Source of the DNA: Firmicutes bacterium UBA5766
GTDB lineage: Bacteria; Bacillota; Desulfotomaculia; Desulfotomaculales; Nap2-2B
Assembly: GCA_002418775.1 (NCBI GenBank)
Contig: DIEU01000033.1
Span: forward strand, 1-64,000
DNA length: 64,000 nucleotides
Reading direction: 5' to 3'
The notes below the pieces were generated by a model. That model was not told the DNA's origin. It worked only from the letters and a program-made list of their open reading frames with translations, and searched no databases. Below are positions 1 to 6,215 of the stretch, in pieces (within the stretch, counting starts at the first letter, position 1; each line of letters begins with the position of its first letter). The position numbers and the translations under genes were made by a program.

Positions 1-25
1 GGTTCAAGTCCGGGTGCCGCCTCCA
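1..25 (+). tRNA. tRNA-Cys, 3' end only
   Basis: The window opens inside a tRNA. The T-loop TTCAAGT is followed by the T-stem strand CCGGG, the acceptor strand TGCCGCC, discriminator T and an encoded CCA. The implied 5' acceptor strand is GGCGGCA. A U73 discriminator with a GGC-type acceptor is typical of bacterial tRNA-Cys. The anticodon lies outside the window, so the isotype is inferred; some tRNA-Gly species also carry U73. Confidence 0.7.
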
Positions 26-38
26 CAAGAAAACAATA

Positions 39-82
39 ATGGCAAGGGTTCTAGAAATGAAGCGCCTTGCCATTTTCTTTTT
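39..82 (+). terminator. Intrinsic terminator after the tRNA
   Basis: A perfect 9-bp stem, ATGGCAAGG (39-47) with CCTTGCCAT (65-73), is followed by a T-rich tract at 73-82. It sits just behind the tRNA and would end its transcript. Confidence 0.8.
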
Positions 83-117
83 AAGGGGGTATTTTCAACT
101 AATTTTCTGCCGGAAGG

Positions 118-315
118 TTATTTTGAGGCTAGGATAGCATTAATTTTTCTGGCAGCTTCTTTCTGCATACCATCTATAAGATGACATTCAGTATAAAAGA
201 GTACTGTAGGTAAGCGCATTGCCAGAAGGGCAGCCGGGAAATTATCCGGCAGGTTGTTTGGCAAACTGTTTAAATATAAAAACCCCGTCCTGTTTAGACG
301 GGGTAGTTGTTTCAA
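118..315 (-). pseudogene. Relic of a tyrosine recombinase (integrase) C-terminus
   Basis: The last 30 or so codons of this minus-strand frame, ending at 118, read like the C-terminal tail of phage-type tyrosine recombinases. These end in a pattern such as TYSHL, then GMQ-EAA-KI and a short tail. Here the visible parts are ECHLIDGMQKEAARKINAIL and ASK. The catalytic Arg, His and Tyr region is missing, and the frame runs through a terminator hairpin at 270-304, so the gene is not functional. Its place beside a tRNA 3' end is where integrases of tRNA-targeting elements usually lie. The family call rests on memory of the tail pattern and on context. Confidence 0.45.
270..304 (-). terminator. Terminator of the PIN toxin operon
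   Basis: ACCCCGTC (282-289) and GACGGGGT (297-304) form an 8-bp stem. On the minus strand the stem is followed by TTTTTATATTT. It lies just behind the PIN gene stop codon and would end that minus-strand transcript. Confidence 0.8.
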
Positions 316-336
316 TGTTAATTATTCCGATTTGAC

Positions 337-792
337 CTATGTCATTGGGTAGTTACTTATAGCCCAGCTAAAAAAACTTGCAGGATTTCCAATAGGAATA
401 CCCTTAAAACTTCTTAAAGCTATCATATGTCTTCTGTCATGTGATATTATATATTCTGTTTTTCCATTTTCAGCTGCCCACAGAAAGGAATCATCATCTC
501 GATCATTTGAGACATTAGGCCAATCATCAGGCATATCGTGAACACTATATCCCACTTCGAAAACCAACCTTAGAAGGTTTAAGGTATCCTTAAGACTGTT
601 TCTTGTCCTTCTTCTGACATAAGAATTCCACATATCGATTGCTATTCTTTCGGCTTCGTCATAAATAAATTGATTCCAAACGAGCACAAGATTCCCTGAT
701 AGTATAAAATTAAATAGATAGCTGCTTCTGTATATAGAAGGAATTAAAACGTTAGTATCAACTACGACCGGAACGACGATTTCTTTTGACAT
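337..792 (-). CDS. PIN-domain toxin (VapC-like ribonuclease)
   Basis: This 151-residue protein has the layout of a PIN-domain RNase, the toxin class that cleaves RNA with metal-bound acidic residues. Asp12 sits in the N-terminal VVVDTN strand. An acidic cluster follows at residues 97-101 (DRDDD), then Glu107 and Asp119 in ISHDRR. These match the four-acid active site of the family, so the enzyme looks intact. It overlaps the upstream small basic gene by 35 nt in a two-gene minus-strand operon closed by a terminator. PIN proteins of the COG1569 type have this size. Its target is not known. Confidence 0.8.
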   Translation of the reverse strand: MSKEIVVPVVVDTNVLIPSIYRSSYLFNFILSGNLVLVWNQFIYDEAERIAIDMWNSYVRRRTRNSLKDTLNLLRLVFEVGYSVHDMPDDWPNVSNDRDDDSFLWAAENGKTEYIISHDRRHMIALRSFKGIPIGNPASFFSWAISNYPMT

Positions 793-970
793 TTAAAAAT
801 GCCTTATAAGCTTGTTTTTCAAGATCATGGTGTGTAATTCCAGCCGCTTTTGTCTTTGCTGTAATTTTTTCGGATAGGTCCCTAGCTGCAGCTAATTTTT
901 CTTCACGGGTATCCTTCTTTGCTGCGCCAGGCATCTTGGGCACCTTCTTTCTTGATTTGTCTTTAGTCAT
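758..970 (-). CDS. Small basic protein, likely antitoxin of the PIN toxin
   Basis: A 70-residue, Lys/Arg-rich, mostly helical protein is encoded just upstream of the PIN toxin and overlaps it by 35 nt. The ATG at 970 is chosen because a strong AGGGGGG ribosome binding site lies 6 nt before it; an ATG further upstream at 1018 has none. No antitoxin DNA-binding family is recognised. The antitoxin role rests on the overlapping gene order, which is typical of toxin-antitoxin pairs in which the antitoxin is translated first. Confidence 0.6.
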   Translation of the reverse strand: MTKDKSRKKVPKMPGAAKKDTREEKLAAARDLSEKITAKTKAAGITHHDLEKQAYKAFLNVKRNRRSGRS

Positions 971-1018
971 TCTTAACCCCCCTACAGGCAAACAACAGGC
1001 CACTAATACTATGCCCAA

Positions 1019-1442
1019 AAAAGGGGTATTATTACAATTACAAGCAATTAATTAATCAGTTAATCATATTATGATATATTGACATGCTCTTGTCACTGCT
1101 TATATATCTCTTATAATAATGATATAGCCATAAAAGTGGTAAAATTCTCCTTGATAGCTAGCTATCACATCAATTTTTAATAAAATATTTTACAAAACAC
1201 TTTCTCCTATTTTCTTTATTTATTCGACAATCGAAGGCAGTTCCTTTAGACAAAAAAAATAATGGTAATTCCATCCAGTCATACCTGCCTAGATTAAAAA
1301 ACCAACCGTGCGGTACGACAACCGAGTCCGAGTTGTGTTTTTTACTTGATGGATTTACAAGTTCAGCTAGGCCCAGACTTTCTATGTCTTTCTTTTGACT
1401 TAGAGGGGGTTCCTTGCCGCCGATTCCAATAAAAACTCTTAA
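1019..1442. other. Intergenic, degenerate DNA
   Basis: This stretch is AT-rich and carries stops in most frames. A 120-residue minus-strand open frame (1170-1532) covers part of it but has no recognisable domain and overlaps the hicA relic. The only clear signal is the promoter-like pair at 1079-1106. The N-terminal half of hicA, which should lie near 1330-1440 on the plus strand, is not visible. Confidence 0.5.
1079..1106 (+). promoter_or_regulatory. Sigma-A type promoter candidate
   Basis: TTGACA at 1079-1084 is followed 16 nt later by TATATA at 1101-1106. It points toward the broken hicA and intact hicB, although 0.5 kb upstream of hicB. It may be the original promoter of the hicAB locus before sequence was lost. 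Confidence 0.4.
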
Positions 1443-1559
1443 ATGCATGATTATATTACGTAATTTACGCAATATAATACAGTCGTTCAAGTCCCAAGAC
1501 ACCGGGAAATAAACGAAAACGCAGCGAAACAAATCCTAAAAGATGCGGGGTTGAAATAA
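1443..1559 (+). pseudogene. hicA toxin remnant (C-terminal half, in-frame stop)
   Basis: Immediately before hicB the plus strand encodes the end of a HicA mRNA interferase. The codons from 1494 to 1556 give PRHREINENAAKQILKDAGL plus a final Lys. This is the usual HicA C-terminus, in which a P-RH-EI segment is followed by a helix ending in KQAGL. Upstream, MHDYIT (1443-1460) fits the HDYY segment of HicA, but a TAA at 1461 interrupts the frame. The N-terminal half with the catalytic His is absent. The toxin is therefore dead while its partner is intact. Confidence 0.7.
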
Positions 1560-1590
1560 AATCCTGTTAACCCTGTTAACAAAGGATTTT
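1558..1590 (+). promoter_or_regulatory. Possible HicB operator: paired GTTAAC sites within an inverted repeat
   Basis: Between the hicA relic and hicB there are two GTTAAC palindromes at 1566-1571 and 1575-1580, 9 bp apart. They are framed by the inverted repeat AAAATCC (1558-1564) and GGATTTT (1584-1590). HicB proteins bind operators to regulate their own genes, so this is a fair candidate site. No experimental consensus is available here. Confidence 0.4.
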
Positions 1591-1614
1591 AATATAAAAA
1601 TAGGAGTCTGCTGT

Positions 1615-1995
1615 ATGGAATACATTTATCCAGCTGTCTTCGAGCAAAATAGCGACGGCAGTTATACGATTACTTTCCCTGATTTGCCCGGCTGTATCAG
1701 CGAAGGCAAATCTTCAAGCAACGCTATCGACATGGCGCAAAACGCATTAACGCAATGGATTGAATACTTGTTAGAAGAAAAAATCAATATCCCCCATCCT
1801 AGCAATATAAAAACAATTAAAACACCGTCAAATCAATTTGCGAATCTTATTAGGACTGAAATACGCTATAACCGTGCGGTACGCCGCACAGTTAGTATGC
1901 CGGGATGGTTAGATACAAAGGCTGCTGATGCTGGCATCAGTTTATCTAAAGTTCTCCAGGAGGCATTAAAAGACCGATTCGAAATCAAAAAGTAG
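1615..1995 (+). CDS. hicB: HicB-family antitoxin
   Basis: This 126-residue protein starts with the HicB partial-RNase-H-like fold. Residues 1-60 contain YPAVFEQNSDGSYTITFPDL and PGC, then helix residues AIDMAQNAL. The C-terminus (RRTVSMPGWLDTKAADAGI and SLSKVLQEAL) is the ribbon-helix-helix-like DNA-binding tail found in the longer HicB proteins. The ATG at 1615 follows an AGGAG site. HicB neutralises HicA and represses the operon. Here hicA is only a relic, so this is an orphan antitoxin that may still act as a repressor or cross-protect. Confidence 0.85.
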   Translation: MEYIYPAVFEQNSDGSYTITFPDLPGCISEGKSSSNAIDMAQNALTQWIEYLLEEKINIPHPSNIKTIKTPSNQFANLIRTEIRYNRAVRRTVSMPGWLDTKAADAGISLSKVLQEALKDRFEIKK

Positions 1996-2639
1996 CCCAC
2001 TCCATTATCTTCCATGCTGACAGTGAGTGTATAATATCTTCGATGAAAAAACAAATTAGCAGTAGACATCCATGCCGCTTAAGCAGCGCCATCAGATAAC
2101 AAAAAATTATTTTCAGAGCAGTTCCACATGCCGCTGAAGCGTCGCCACGAATGCGTGATAATCTTTTTATCTCCAGGAAATATTTATTTAGACAGGGGGT
2201 CGGTGGGTTTGGGATCAGACAATCCATTGTACTGTAAATGATTGTATATACCGGGTGGAGGGCAACGTATGCTCGGCAAGAGATATTCTCGTATCCACGG
2301 ATGAGTTTGGCAATAATCAAAGGGGTGAATCAAACATAAAAGAACTCTCAGCCACTCCGTCGGGCGGTTCGGGAATTTTAACCTCATGCATGACATATAA
2401 GGGACCGCATGACCGGAAGTGAGTTCAGATATAGGTAAGAGAGGCAGTAAAACTGTCTAAGGGATATAAGAGTAAGAAATATAAGAGAAAAAAATATAAC
2501 ATTTTATGGTATATTGTTATATATTTCTATTCAAACACACCTATTCTTTGATTTATAGAATTATTAGTTGCCTAATAAGGTAATCTGCTATATAATTTTG
2601 AATATATAAATAAAAATCATAAAAAGGAGGCAGGGGGTT
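1996..2639. other. Intergenic, degenerate DNA without a recognisable gene
   Basis: Short open frames exist on both strands, but none has a ribosome binding site or a known domain. Two imperfect copies of a motif beginning CATGCCGCT lie near 2071 and 2127. The last 130 bases before the UspA gene are very AT-rich and end in an AAAAGGAGG ribosome binding site. The composition suggests decayed mobile or accessory DNA, but no element was identified. Confidence 0.4.
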
Positions 2640-3074
2640 ATGTACAAAAAAATACTGGTTGCTTTTGACAACGCTGAAAAATCTAAAAAAGCTATAACAA
2701 CTGCAGTTGAGATTGCTAAATATAGCAAGGGAGAGATTTGCCTGCTGACCTCAGTAAAAATGCCTAGTTTTATATCAGCCGCGAGTCCTGACATGCTAAA
2801 GGTATTAGAAAATGACAGCCGTAAACTCTTTACGGAAGTTCTGAAAGAGTATGAAGATAATATTAAAAAAGAAGGCATTTCAGCAAGTTCAGTAATCCTT
2901 AATGAGAGTCCGGGGAAGGCAATTGTCCGTTATGCGGAAAAGGAAGAATTTGATTTAATAGTGATGGGTTCAGGTAACCGTGGATCTATAGGAAGACTGC
3001 TCGAGGGTCTTGGCAGCGTTTCCAATTACGTACTGCAGCATGCCAAGTGTAATGTCCTGATTATTAAAAACTAA
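2640..3074 (+). CDS. Universal stress protein, UspA family
   Basis: A 144-residue single-domain UspA protein, normal for the family. It begins with the KKILVAFDN strand and ends with the ATP-binding signature GSGNRG, then nine residues, then GS near residues 110-126, and a C-terminal VLIIKN strand. The full G-x2-G-x9-G-S motif marks it as an ATP-binding type rather than the UspA type that lacks nucleotide. These proteins help cells survive starvation and stress by an unclear mechanism. Its start has an excellent AAAAGGAGG site. A close paralogue follows at 3439, indicating tandem duplication. Confidence 0.9.
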   Translation: MYKKILVAFDNAEKSKKAITTAVEIAKYSKGEICLLTSVKMPSFISAASPDMLKVLENDSRKLFTEVLKEYEDNIKKEGISASSVILNESPGKAIVRYAEKEEFDLIVMGSGNRGSIGRLLEGLGSVSNYVLQHAKCNVLIIKN

Positions 3075-3205
3075 CGAGTGGAGTAAAATATTTTAAACAG
3101 AAATATTATATTTTAAATAGAATTAAAGAATCAGTTCAATATTTTTGCGAAATAAGCATTATTAGTAGAAAGAGAAATAATTTCCAAGTATAAAAAAGTA
3201 ATTTA

Positions 3206-3239
3206 TGAAAAAGGACAGAGAATAACTTTTCCCTGTCCT
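3206..3239 (-). terminator. Terminator of the minus-strand relic between the Usp genes
   Basis: AGGACAG (3212-3218) and CTGTCCT (3233-3239) form a 7-bp stem. On the minus strand the stem runs straight into TTTTT, so it reads best as a minus-strand terminator located just after the stop codon of the relic frame at 3242. On the plus strand the trailing tract is weak. Confidence 0.6.
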
Positions 3240-3241
3240 AA

Positions 3242-3394
3242 TTATTTATCCGTAAGCTGTTTTTTGTGCAAGGTAGAATTGTTCTTATTGGCATATAATG
3301 TTTTATTAACAGCTGATTTATCTATTTCTGCCTGTTTTTTAAGCTTGCTGAAGGTAGTATATTTATGGTATAAATTTCTAGAATACCATTGCCG
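3242..3394 (-). pseudogene. Unidentified 50-codon gene remnant on the minus strand
   Basis: An open minus-strand frame of 50 sense codons ends at TAA 3242-3244 and is followed at once by a terminator hairpin. The codons give a plausible basic protein tail (for example FSKLKKQAEIDKSAVNKTL) with no ATG, GTG or TTG at its head. An in-frame TAA at 3395-3397 closes it upstream. Stop codon plus terminator suggests the 3' end of a real gene whose front was deleted when the flanking Usp genes duplicated. The family is not recognised. Confidence 0.35.
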
Positions 3395-3438
3395 TTAAAT
3401 ATATTGAATTAAAAATTATTCTGAAGGGACTGTGAGTT

Positions 3439-3882
3439 ATGCTTAAGAAAATACTTGTCGCTTATGACAACGGTGAGAAAGCTAAAAAAGCTGTGGATGA
3501 AGCAGTTGAGATTGCTAAATATAGCAAGGGAGAGATTTGCCTGCTGACCTCAGTAAAAATGCCTAGTTTTGTATCATCCGTAGCTGCTTCAGACTTGGTT
3601 AAGGGTCTGGAAAATGACAGCCGCAAATATTTTGAAGACATTCTGAAAGAATACGAAGACAAAATTAAACAAAAAGGCATCACGGTAAGTTCGGTAATCC
3701 TTGATGAGAGCCCGGGCAAAGCTATTGTCCGTTATGCCGAAAAGGAAGAGTTTAATTTAATAGTGATGGGTTCAGTTAACCGTGGATCTGTGGAAAGAAT
3801 GCTCACGGGCCTGGGCAGCGTTTCCAATTACGTTCTGCAGCACGCTAAGTGTCCGGTCCTGATTATTAAAAGTAAAGATTAA
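3439..3882 (+). CDS. Universal stress protein, UspA family (tandem paralogue)
   Basis: This 147-residue protein is closely similar to the UspA encoded at 2640. Long blocks are identical, for example EIAKYSKGEICLLTSVKMPS. It keeps the KKILVAYDN start and the ATP-binding run GSVNRG, nine residues, GS. The first Gly-x2-Gly spacing is kept, with Val replacing Gly inside it. The gene has its own start after GGGACTGTGAGTT and a separate upstream region, so the two copies are probably regulated separately. It has the same stress-survival role as its partner. Confidence 0.9.
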   Translation: MLKKILVAYDNGEKAKKAVDEAVEIAKYSKGEICLLTSVKMPSFVSSVAASDLVKGLENDSRKYFEDILKEYEDKIKQKGITVSSVILDESPGKAIVRYAEKEEFNLIVMGSVNRGSVERMLTGLGSVSNYVLQHAKCPVLIIKSKD

Positions 3883-4028
3883 ATATATTGTACCAAACTA
3901 TTTTAATTCCTTTTTTGTGTATGGGCAAGTTATCCATTGCTTTACCTAACTGAAAATCTTCGGTTATAATTAAGACCTTAGAAAATGTTGGTCATTTCGA
4001 CATGCTATGCAATTGATTGATTTCAGAA

Positions 4029-4068
4029 TGACTGCATAACTGCAGTCAGGGGAGCAGAATTGCAGTCA
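4029..4068 (+). promoter_or_regulatory. Upstream activator sites (TGCAGTCA boxes)
   Basis: TGACTGCA (4029-4036) and TGCAGTCA (4041-4048) form a perfect 8-bp inverted repeat with a 4-nt spacer. A third copy, TGCAGTCA, lies at 4061-4068, exactly 20 bp, or two helical turns, after the second. They are 60-80 bp upstream of the -24 element, the normal distance for a sigma-54 enhancer-binding protein. No such activator gene is visible in the window. Confidence 0.6.
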
Positions 4069-4108
4069 TTATTTAAGTCTATTGTACTGGCTATACTGGT
4101 TAAATGTC

Positions 4109-4125
4109 TGGCATGATTATTGCAT
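4109..4125 (+). promoter_or_regulatory. Sigma-54 (-24/-12) promoter
   Basis: TGGCAT, five bases, TTGCAT matches the sigma-54 consensus TGGCAC-N5-TTGCW with the invariant GG and GC at the correct spacing. It points at the biotin carrier gene 65 bp downstream. Together with the palindromic boxes upstream it predicts activator- and RpoN-dependent expression of the sodium/biotin module. Confidence 0.7.
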
Positions 4126-4189
4126 CATAAATTATTAAGGGAGTTTTTTCCCAGTTTGAAGGTTTTTTGTAGTAAAGATGGAAGTTTGA

Positions 4190-4405
4190 ATGGGTAAGCC
4201 AGTAAATGCGCCAATTGCTGGTAAAATTCTAGAAATATTTGTAATGGTAGGTGATCGCGTCAAAAAAAACGATGCCATCGTTAAGATGGAATCCATGAAA
4301 ATGAACGTGCGGATGTTTGCGCCCGAGGATGGAATTGTCAAGACAGTTAACGTATCACCAATGGAAAATGTAAAAGTCAATACGACGCTTATTACTCTGG
4401 CATAG
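4190..4405 (+). CDS. Biotin/lipoyl attachment protein (biotin carboxyl carrier), copy 1
   Basis: A 71-residue free-standing biotinyl domain. The biotin acceptor is Lys37 in ESMKM, a slight variant of the usual AMKM. Hammerhead-fold landmarks are present: NAPIAGKI at the start, GDRVKKNDAI before the lysine, and a mirror-image half ending VNTTLITLA. Such carriers move CO2 between a carboxyltransferase and the sodium-translocating beta subunit. The gene is first in the presumed operon behind the sigma-54 promoter. GGAAG serves as ribosome binding site. Confidence 0.85.
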   Translation: MGKPVNAPIAGKILEIFVMVGDRVKKNDAIVKMESMKMNVRMFAPEDGIVKTVNVSPMENVKVNTTLITLA

Positions 4406-4450
4406 TTAGTAAATAAAAAAACGTTTAATTTTAGAAAGGGGAAGAAAATA

Positions 4451-4675
4451 ATGGCTGAAAAGAAAGTTACTGCACCACTACCGGGAATAGTGAAAAAAGT
4501 CCTTGTTAACGCAGGACAAAAAGTTGGAGCGAAGGACGCCGTAGCCGTTATCGAAGCTATGAAGATGGAAAACAAAATTCCTGCCAAGTCAGCAGGAACA
4601 ATAAAGGAAGTTTTCATCAGCGAAGGCCAGAATGTAAAAGCGGGGGACAAGCTCTTTACAATCGACGCCGACTAG
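4451..4675 (+). CDS. Biotin/lipoyl attachment protein (biotin carboxyl carrier), copy 2
   Basis: A 74-residue biotinyl domain with the canonical EAMKMEN acceptor motif, biotin on Lys38. Start TAPLPGIV and tail GDKLFTID are typical of the gamma/biotin subunits of methylmalonyl-CoA and glutaconyl-CoA decarboxylases. It follows the first carrier after 45 nt with an AGAAAGGGG ribosome binding site. Compared with copy 1 it is the more standard protein. Two separate carriers beside one beta subunit suggests two partner enzymes or a duplication. Confidence 0.88.
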   Translation: MAEKKVTAPLPGIVKKVLVNAGQKVGAKDAVAVIEAMKMENKIPAKSAGTIKEVFISEGQNVKAGDKLFTIDAD

Positions 4676-4719
4676 TTGATAAAGATTAGAAACATAATAA
4701 CCTTGCAGTAATCTACCGC

Positions 4720-4748
4720 AGTACCCCTATATAAAAATTAGGGGTACT
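4720..4748 (+). terminator. Hairpin between biotin carrier and beta-subunit genes
   Basis: AGTACCCCTA (4720-4729) and TAGGGGTACT (4739-4748) form a perfect 10-bp stem with a 9-nt loop. Only TTCAT follows, so it is a poor terminator by itself. It may slow transcription, protect the upstream mRNA end, or set the ratio of carrier to membrane subunit. Confidence 0.5.
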
Positions 4749-4780
4749 TCATAATACTCACGAAATATGAGGTGGCTCTA

Positions 4781-5926
4781 TTGACAAGTGACGCTGTAAT
4801 GACTATTTTTCAAGGTATACTGTCTGGTTTTACCGGCCTAACCTGGCAGTATGCGTTAATGATCTGTATTGGTATACTATTGCTCTGGCTGGGTGTCAAA
4901 CACGAATTCGAGCCATTGCTGCTTGTTCCCATTGGATTCGGCTGCATCCTGGCAAATTTGCCCTTAGCTGGAATGATGGAACCTCACGGTTTGCTGAGGC
5001 AATTTTATAACGCCGGAATAATAAATGAAGTCTTTCCATGTTTAATATTTTTAGGCATTGGAGCAATGACCGACTTTACACCCTTACTTGCCAACCCGAG
5101 GGTTTTTCTTTTGGGGGGGGCGGGTCAGTTTGGAATCTTTCTTACTCTGTTGCTGGCCCTGGCGCTCGGGTTTGACCGGCTGGAGGCCGTCTGCGTTGGT
5201 GTAATCGGCGCCTGTGATGGTCCTACTTCCATTTACGTAACCACTCAGTTTGCGCCGCAATTACTCGGCCCGATTTCAGTAGCGGCTTACTCGTATATGT
5301 CCCTGGTTCCCTTAATCCAGCCTCCGTTGATGAGGCTCTGCACTACAAAGAAAGAGCGCTCAATGCTGATGTCTTATACGGAACAAAAACCAATATCCCA
5401 GACCGTCAGAATTATCTTCCCCGTGGCCGTTACAATTATAACTGTTCTTATTGCTCCCATGGGCGCTCCGCTGATGGGCACCCTGATGCTGGGCAACTTC
5501 CTTCGTGAGTGCGGTGTGGTAGACAGGTTGAACAAAGCCGCCCAAAACGAAATCTGCAACATCGTTACCCTGCTGCTTGGTTTAAGCGTCGGCGCGACTA
5601 TGAACGGTGAGATATTCCTGACCACCAAGACACTGCTGATCTTTATCCTCGGAGCAGTCGCCATCAGCGGCGACACAATAGCCGGTGTTTACCTGGCTAA
5701 ACTGATGAACCTGTTCTGCAAGGAAAAGATCAACCCGCTGATCGGCTCGGCCGGAATTTCCGCATTCCCGATGGCGGCGCGTGTTTCCCATAAGGTAGGA
5801 CAGGAAGAGAATGAAGACAACTACCTGATCATGCACGCGATGGGCGTTAACACTGGAGGACAGATTGGTTCGGTTCTGGCAGCCAGCATTATGCTGGCCA
5901 TCCTTGCAGCAATGGGATATATTTAA
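4781..5926 (+). CDS. Sodium-translocating decarboxylase, beta subunit (OadB/MmdB/GcdB family)
   Basis: A polytopic membrane protein of 381 residues, the normal size of the family. It couples decarboxylation of carboxybiotin to outward sodium pumping. Family landmarks are GIGAMTDFTPLLANP, the membrane-embedded aspartate in GACDGPTSIYVT, LLGLSVGATM, and SAGISAFPMAARVSH near the C-terminus. TTG at 4781 is preferred because GAGGTGG sits 5 nt before it; GTG at 4772 overlaps that site. The catalytic alpha subunit (carboxyltransferase) is not in the window. The substrate (oxaloacetate, methylmalonyl-CoA or glutaconyl-CoA) cannot be told from this subunit alone. Confidence 0.92.
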   Translation: MTSDAVMTIFQGILSGFTGLTWQYALMICIGILLLWLGVKHEFEPLLLVPIGFGCILANLPLAGMMEPHGLLRQFYNAGIINEVFPCLIFLGIGAMTDFTPLLANPRVFLLGGAGQFGIFLTLLLALALGFDRLEAVCVGVIGACDGPTSIYVTTQFAPQLLGPISVAAYSYMSLVPLIQPPLMRLCTTKKERSMLMSYTEQKPISQTVRIIFPVAVTIITVLIAPMGAPLMGTLMLGNFLRECGVVDRLNKAAQNEICNIVTLLLGLSVGATMNGEIFLTTKTLLIFILGAVAISGDTIAGVYLAKLMNLFCKEKINPLIGSAGISAFPMAARVSHKVGQEENEDNYLIMHAMGVNTGGQIGSVLAASIMLAILAAMGYI

Positions 5927-5956
5927 TCAATCGGCCAGGAAAGGAGATCCTTTAAT

Positions 5957-6091
5957 ATGGAACTTACAAAGTGGCAGTACGGCTTTTTAATGATGATTTT
6001 CGGAATGGGACTGACGATGATCACTCTTTATATACTGTGCTGGGTGGCGCGTCTTTTACCCATGTTTTTTAAGGCCGAAGAAGAAGAGTAA
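5957..6091 (+). CDS. Small single-span membrane protein, likely decarboxylase gamma (OadG-like) subunit
   Basis: A 44-residue gene with an excellent AAGGAGATCC ribosome binding site begins 30 nt after the beta subunit. The protein has a short N-terminus, one hydrophobic segment (about residues 8-35, including MMIFGMGLTMITLYILCWVA) and an acidic tail KAEEEE. Sodium-pump gamma subunits are small single-span proteins with acidic or metal-binding tails that hold the complex together. Size, topology and position fit, but at 44 residues it is shorter than typical OadG, and no sequence signature proves the family. Confidence 0.65.
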   Translation: MELTKWQYGFLMMIFGMGLTMITLYILCWVARLLPMFFKAEEEE

Positions 6092-6102
6092 CTACCTACT
6101 AA

Positions 6103-6215
6103 AGCTGCCCTGTCGGATAAAGTCGCCTTTTCATATTCCGGCGACTGTAAAAGGGTGGGTTTGCTAACTGTAAAGTAATGGGCGGCTGCACCCGGTAAAA
6201 ATAAGCGCAGCCGCC
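6103..6215 (+). promoter_or_regulatory. Riboswitch-like structured leader upstream of the NhaD-type transporter
   Basis: Several complementary segments overlap. AGCTGCCC (6103-6110) can pair with GGGCGGCT (6180-6187), enclosing a perfect 7-bp hairpin AGTCGCC/GGCGACT (6121-6127 with 6140-6146). GGGT (6153-6156) can pair with ACCC (6190-6193), making a pseudoknot. Alternatively GGCGGCTGC (6181-6189) pairs with GCAGCCGCC (6207-6215) in a 9-bp hairpin. The strand 6181-6187 is shared, so the two folds exclude each other, as in a riboswitch. No T-tract follows the late hairpin. A sodium-responsive class is a guess from the gene it precedes. Confidence 0.5.

Larger units (their letters stand above)
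3883..4189 (+). other. Regulatory intergenic region before the sodium/biotin module
   Basis: About 300 bases without a gene. The middle holds palindromic TGCAGTCA boxes (4029-4068), and further on is a sigma-54-type promoter (4109-4125). A small GGGA/TCCC hairpin follows near 4140-4152. No open frame here is credible. Confidence 0.6.

Noticed and set aside
1482..1494. GTTCAAGTCC resembling a tRNA T-arm, possible attachment-site copy
   Set aside because: It is part of the hicA remnant coding sequence and the flanking bases do not match the tRNA-Cys 3' end.
1170..1532. 120-residue minus-strand open frame in the toxin-antitoxin region
   Set aside because: No ribosome binding site or recognised domain, and it overlaps the hicA remnant on the other strand, which explains the same bases better.
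1303..1881. The 14-mer AACCGTGCGGTACG occurs twice, near 1303 and 1868
   Set aside because: One copy is inside the hicB coding region and no wider similarity surrounds the other; probably chance.
1985..2396. Overlapping minus-strand open frames behind hicB
   Set aside because: They overlap each other in different frames, lack ribosome binding sites, and show no family features; treated as degenerate DNA.
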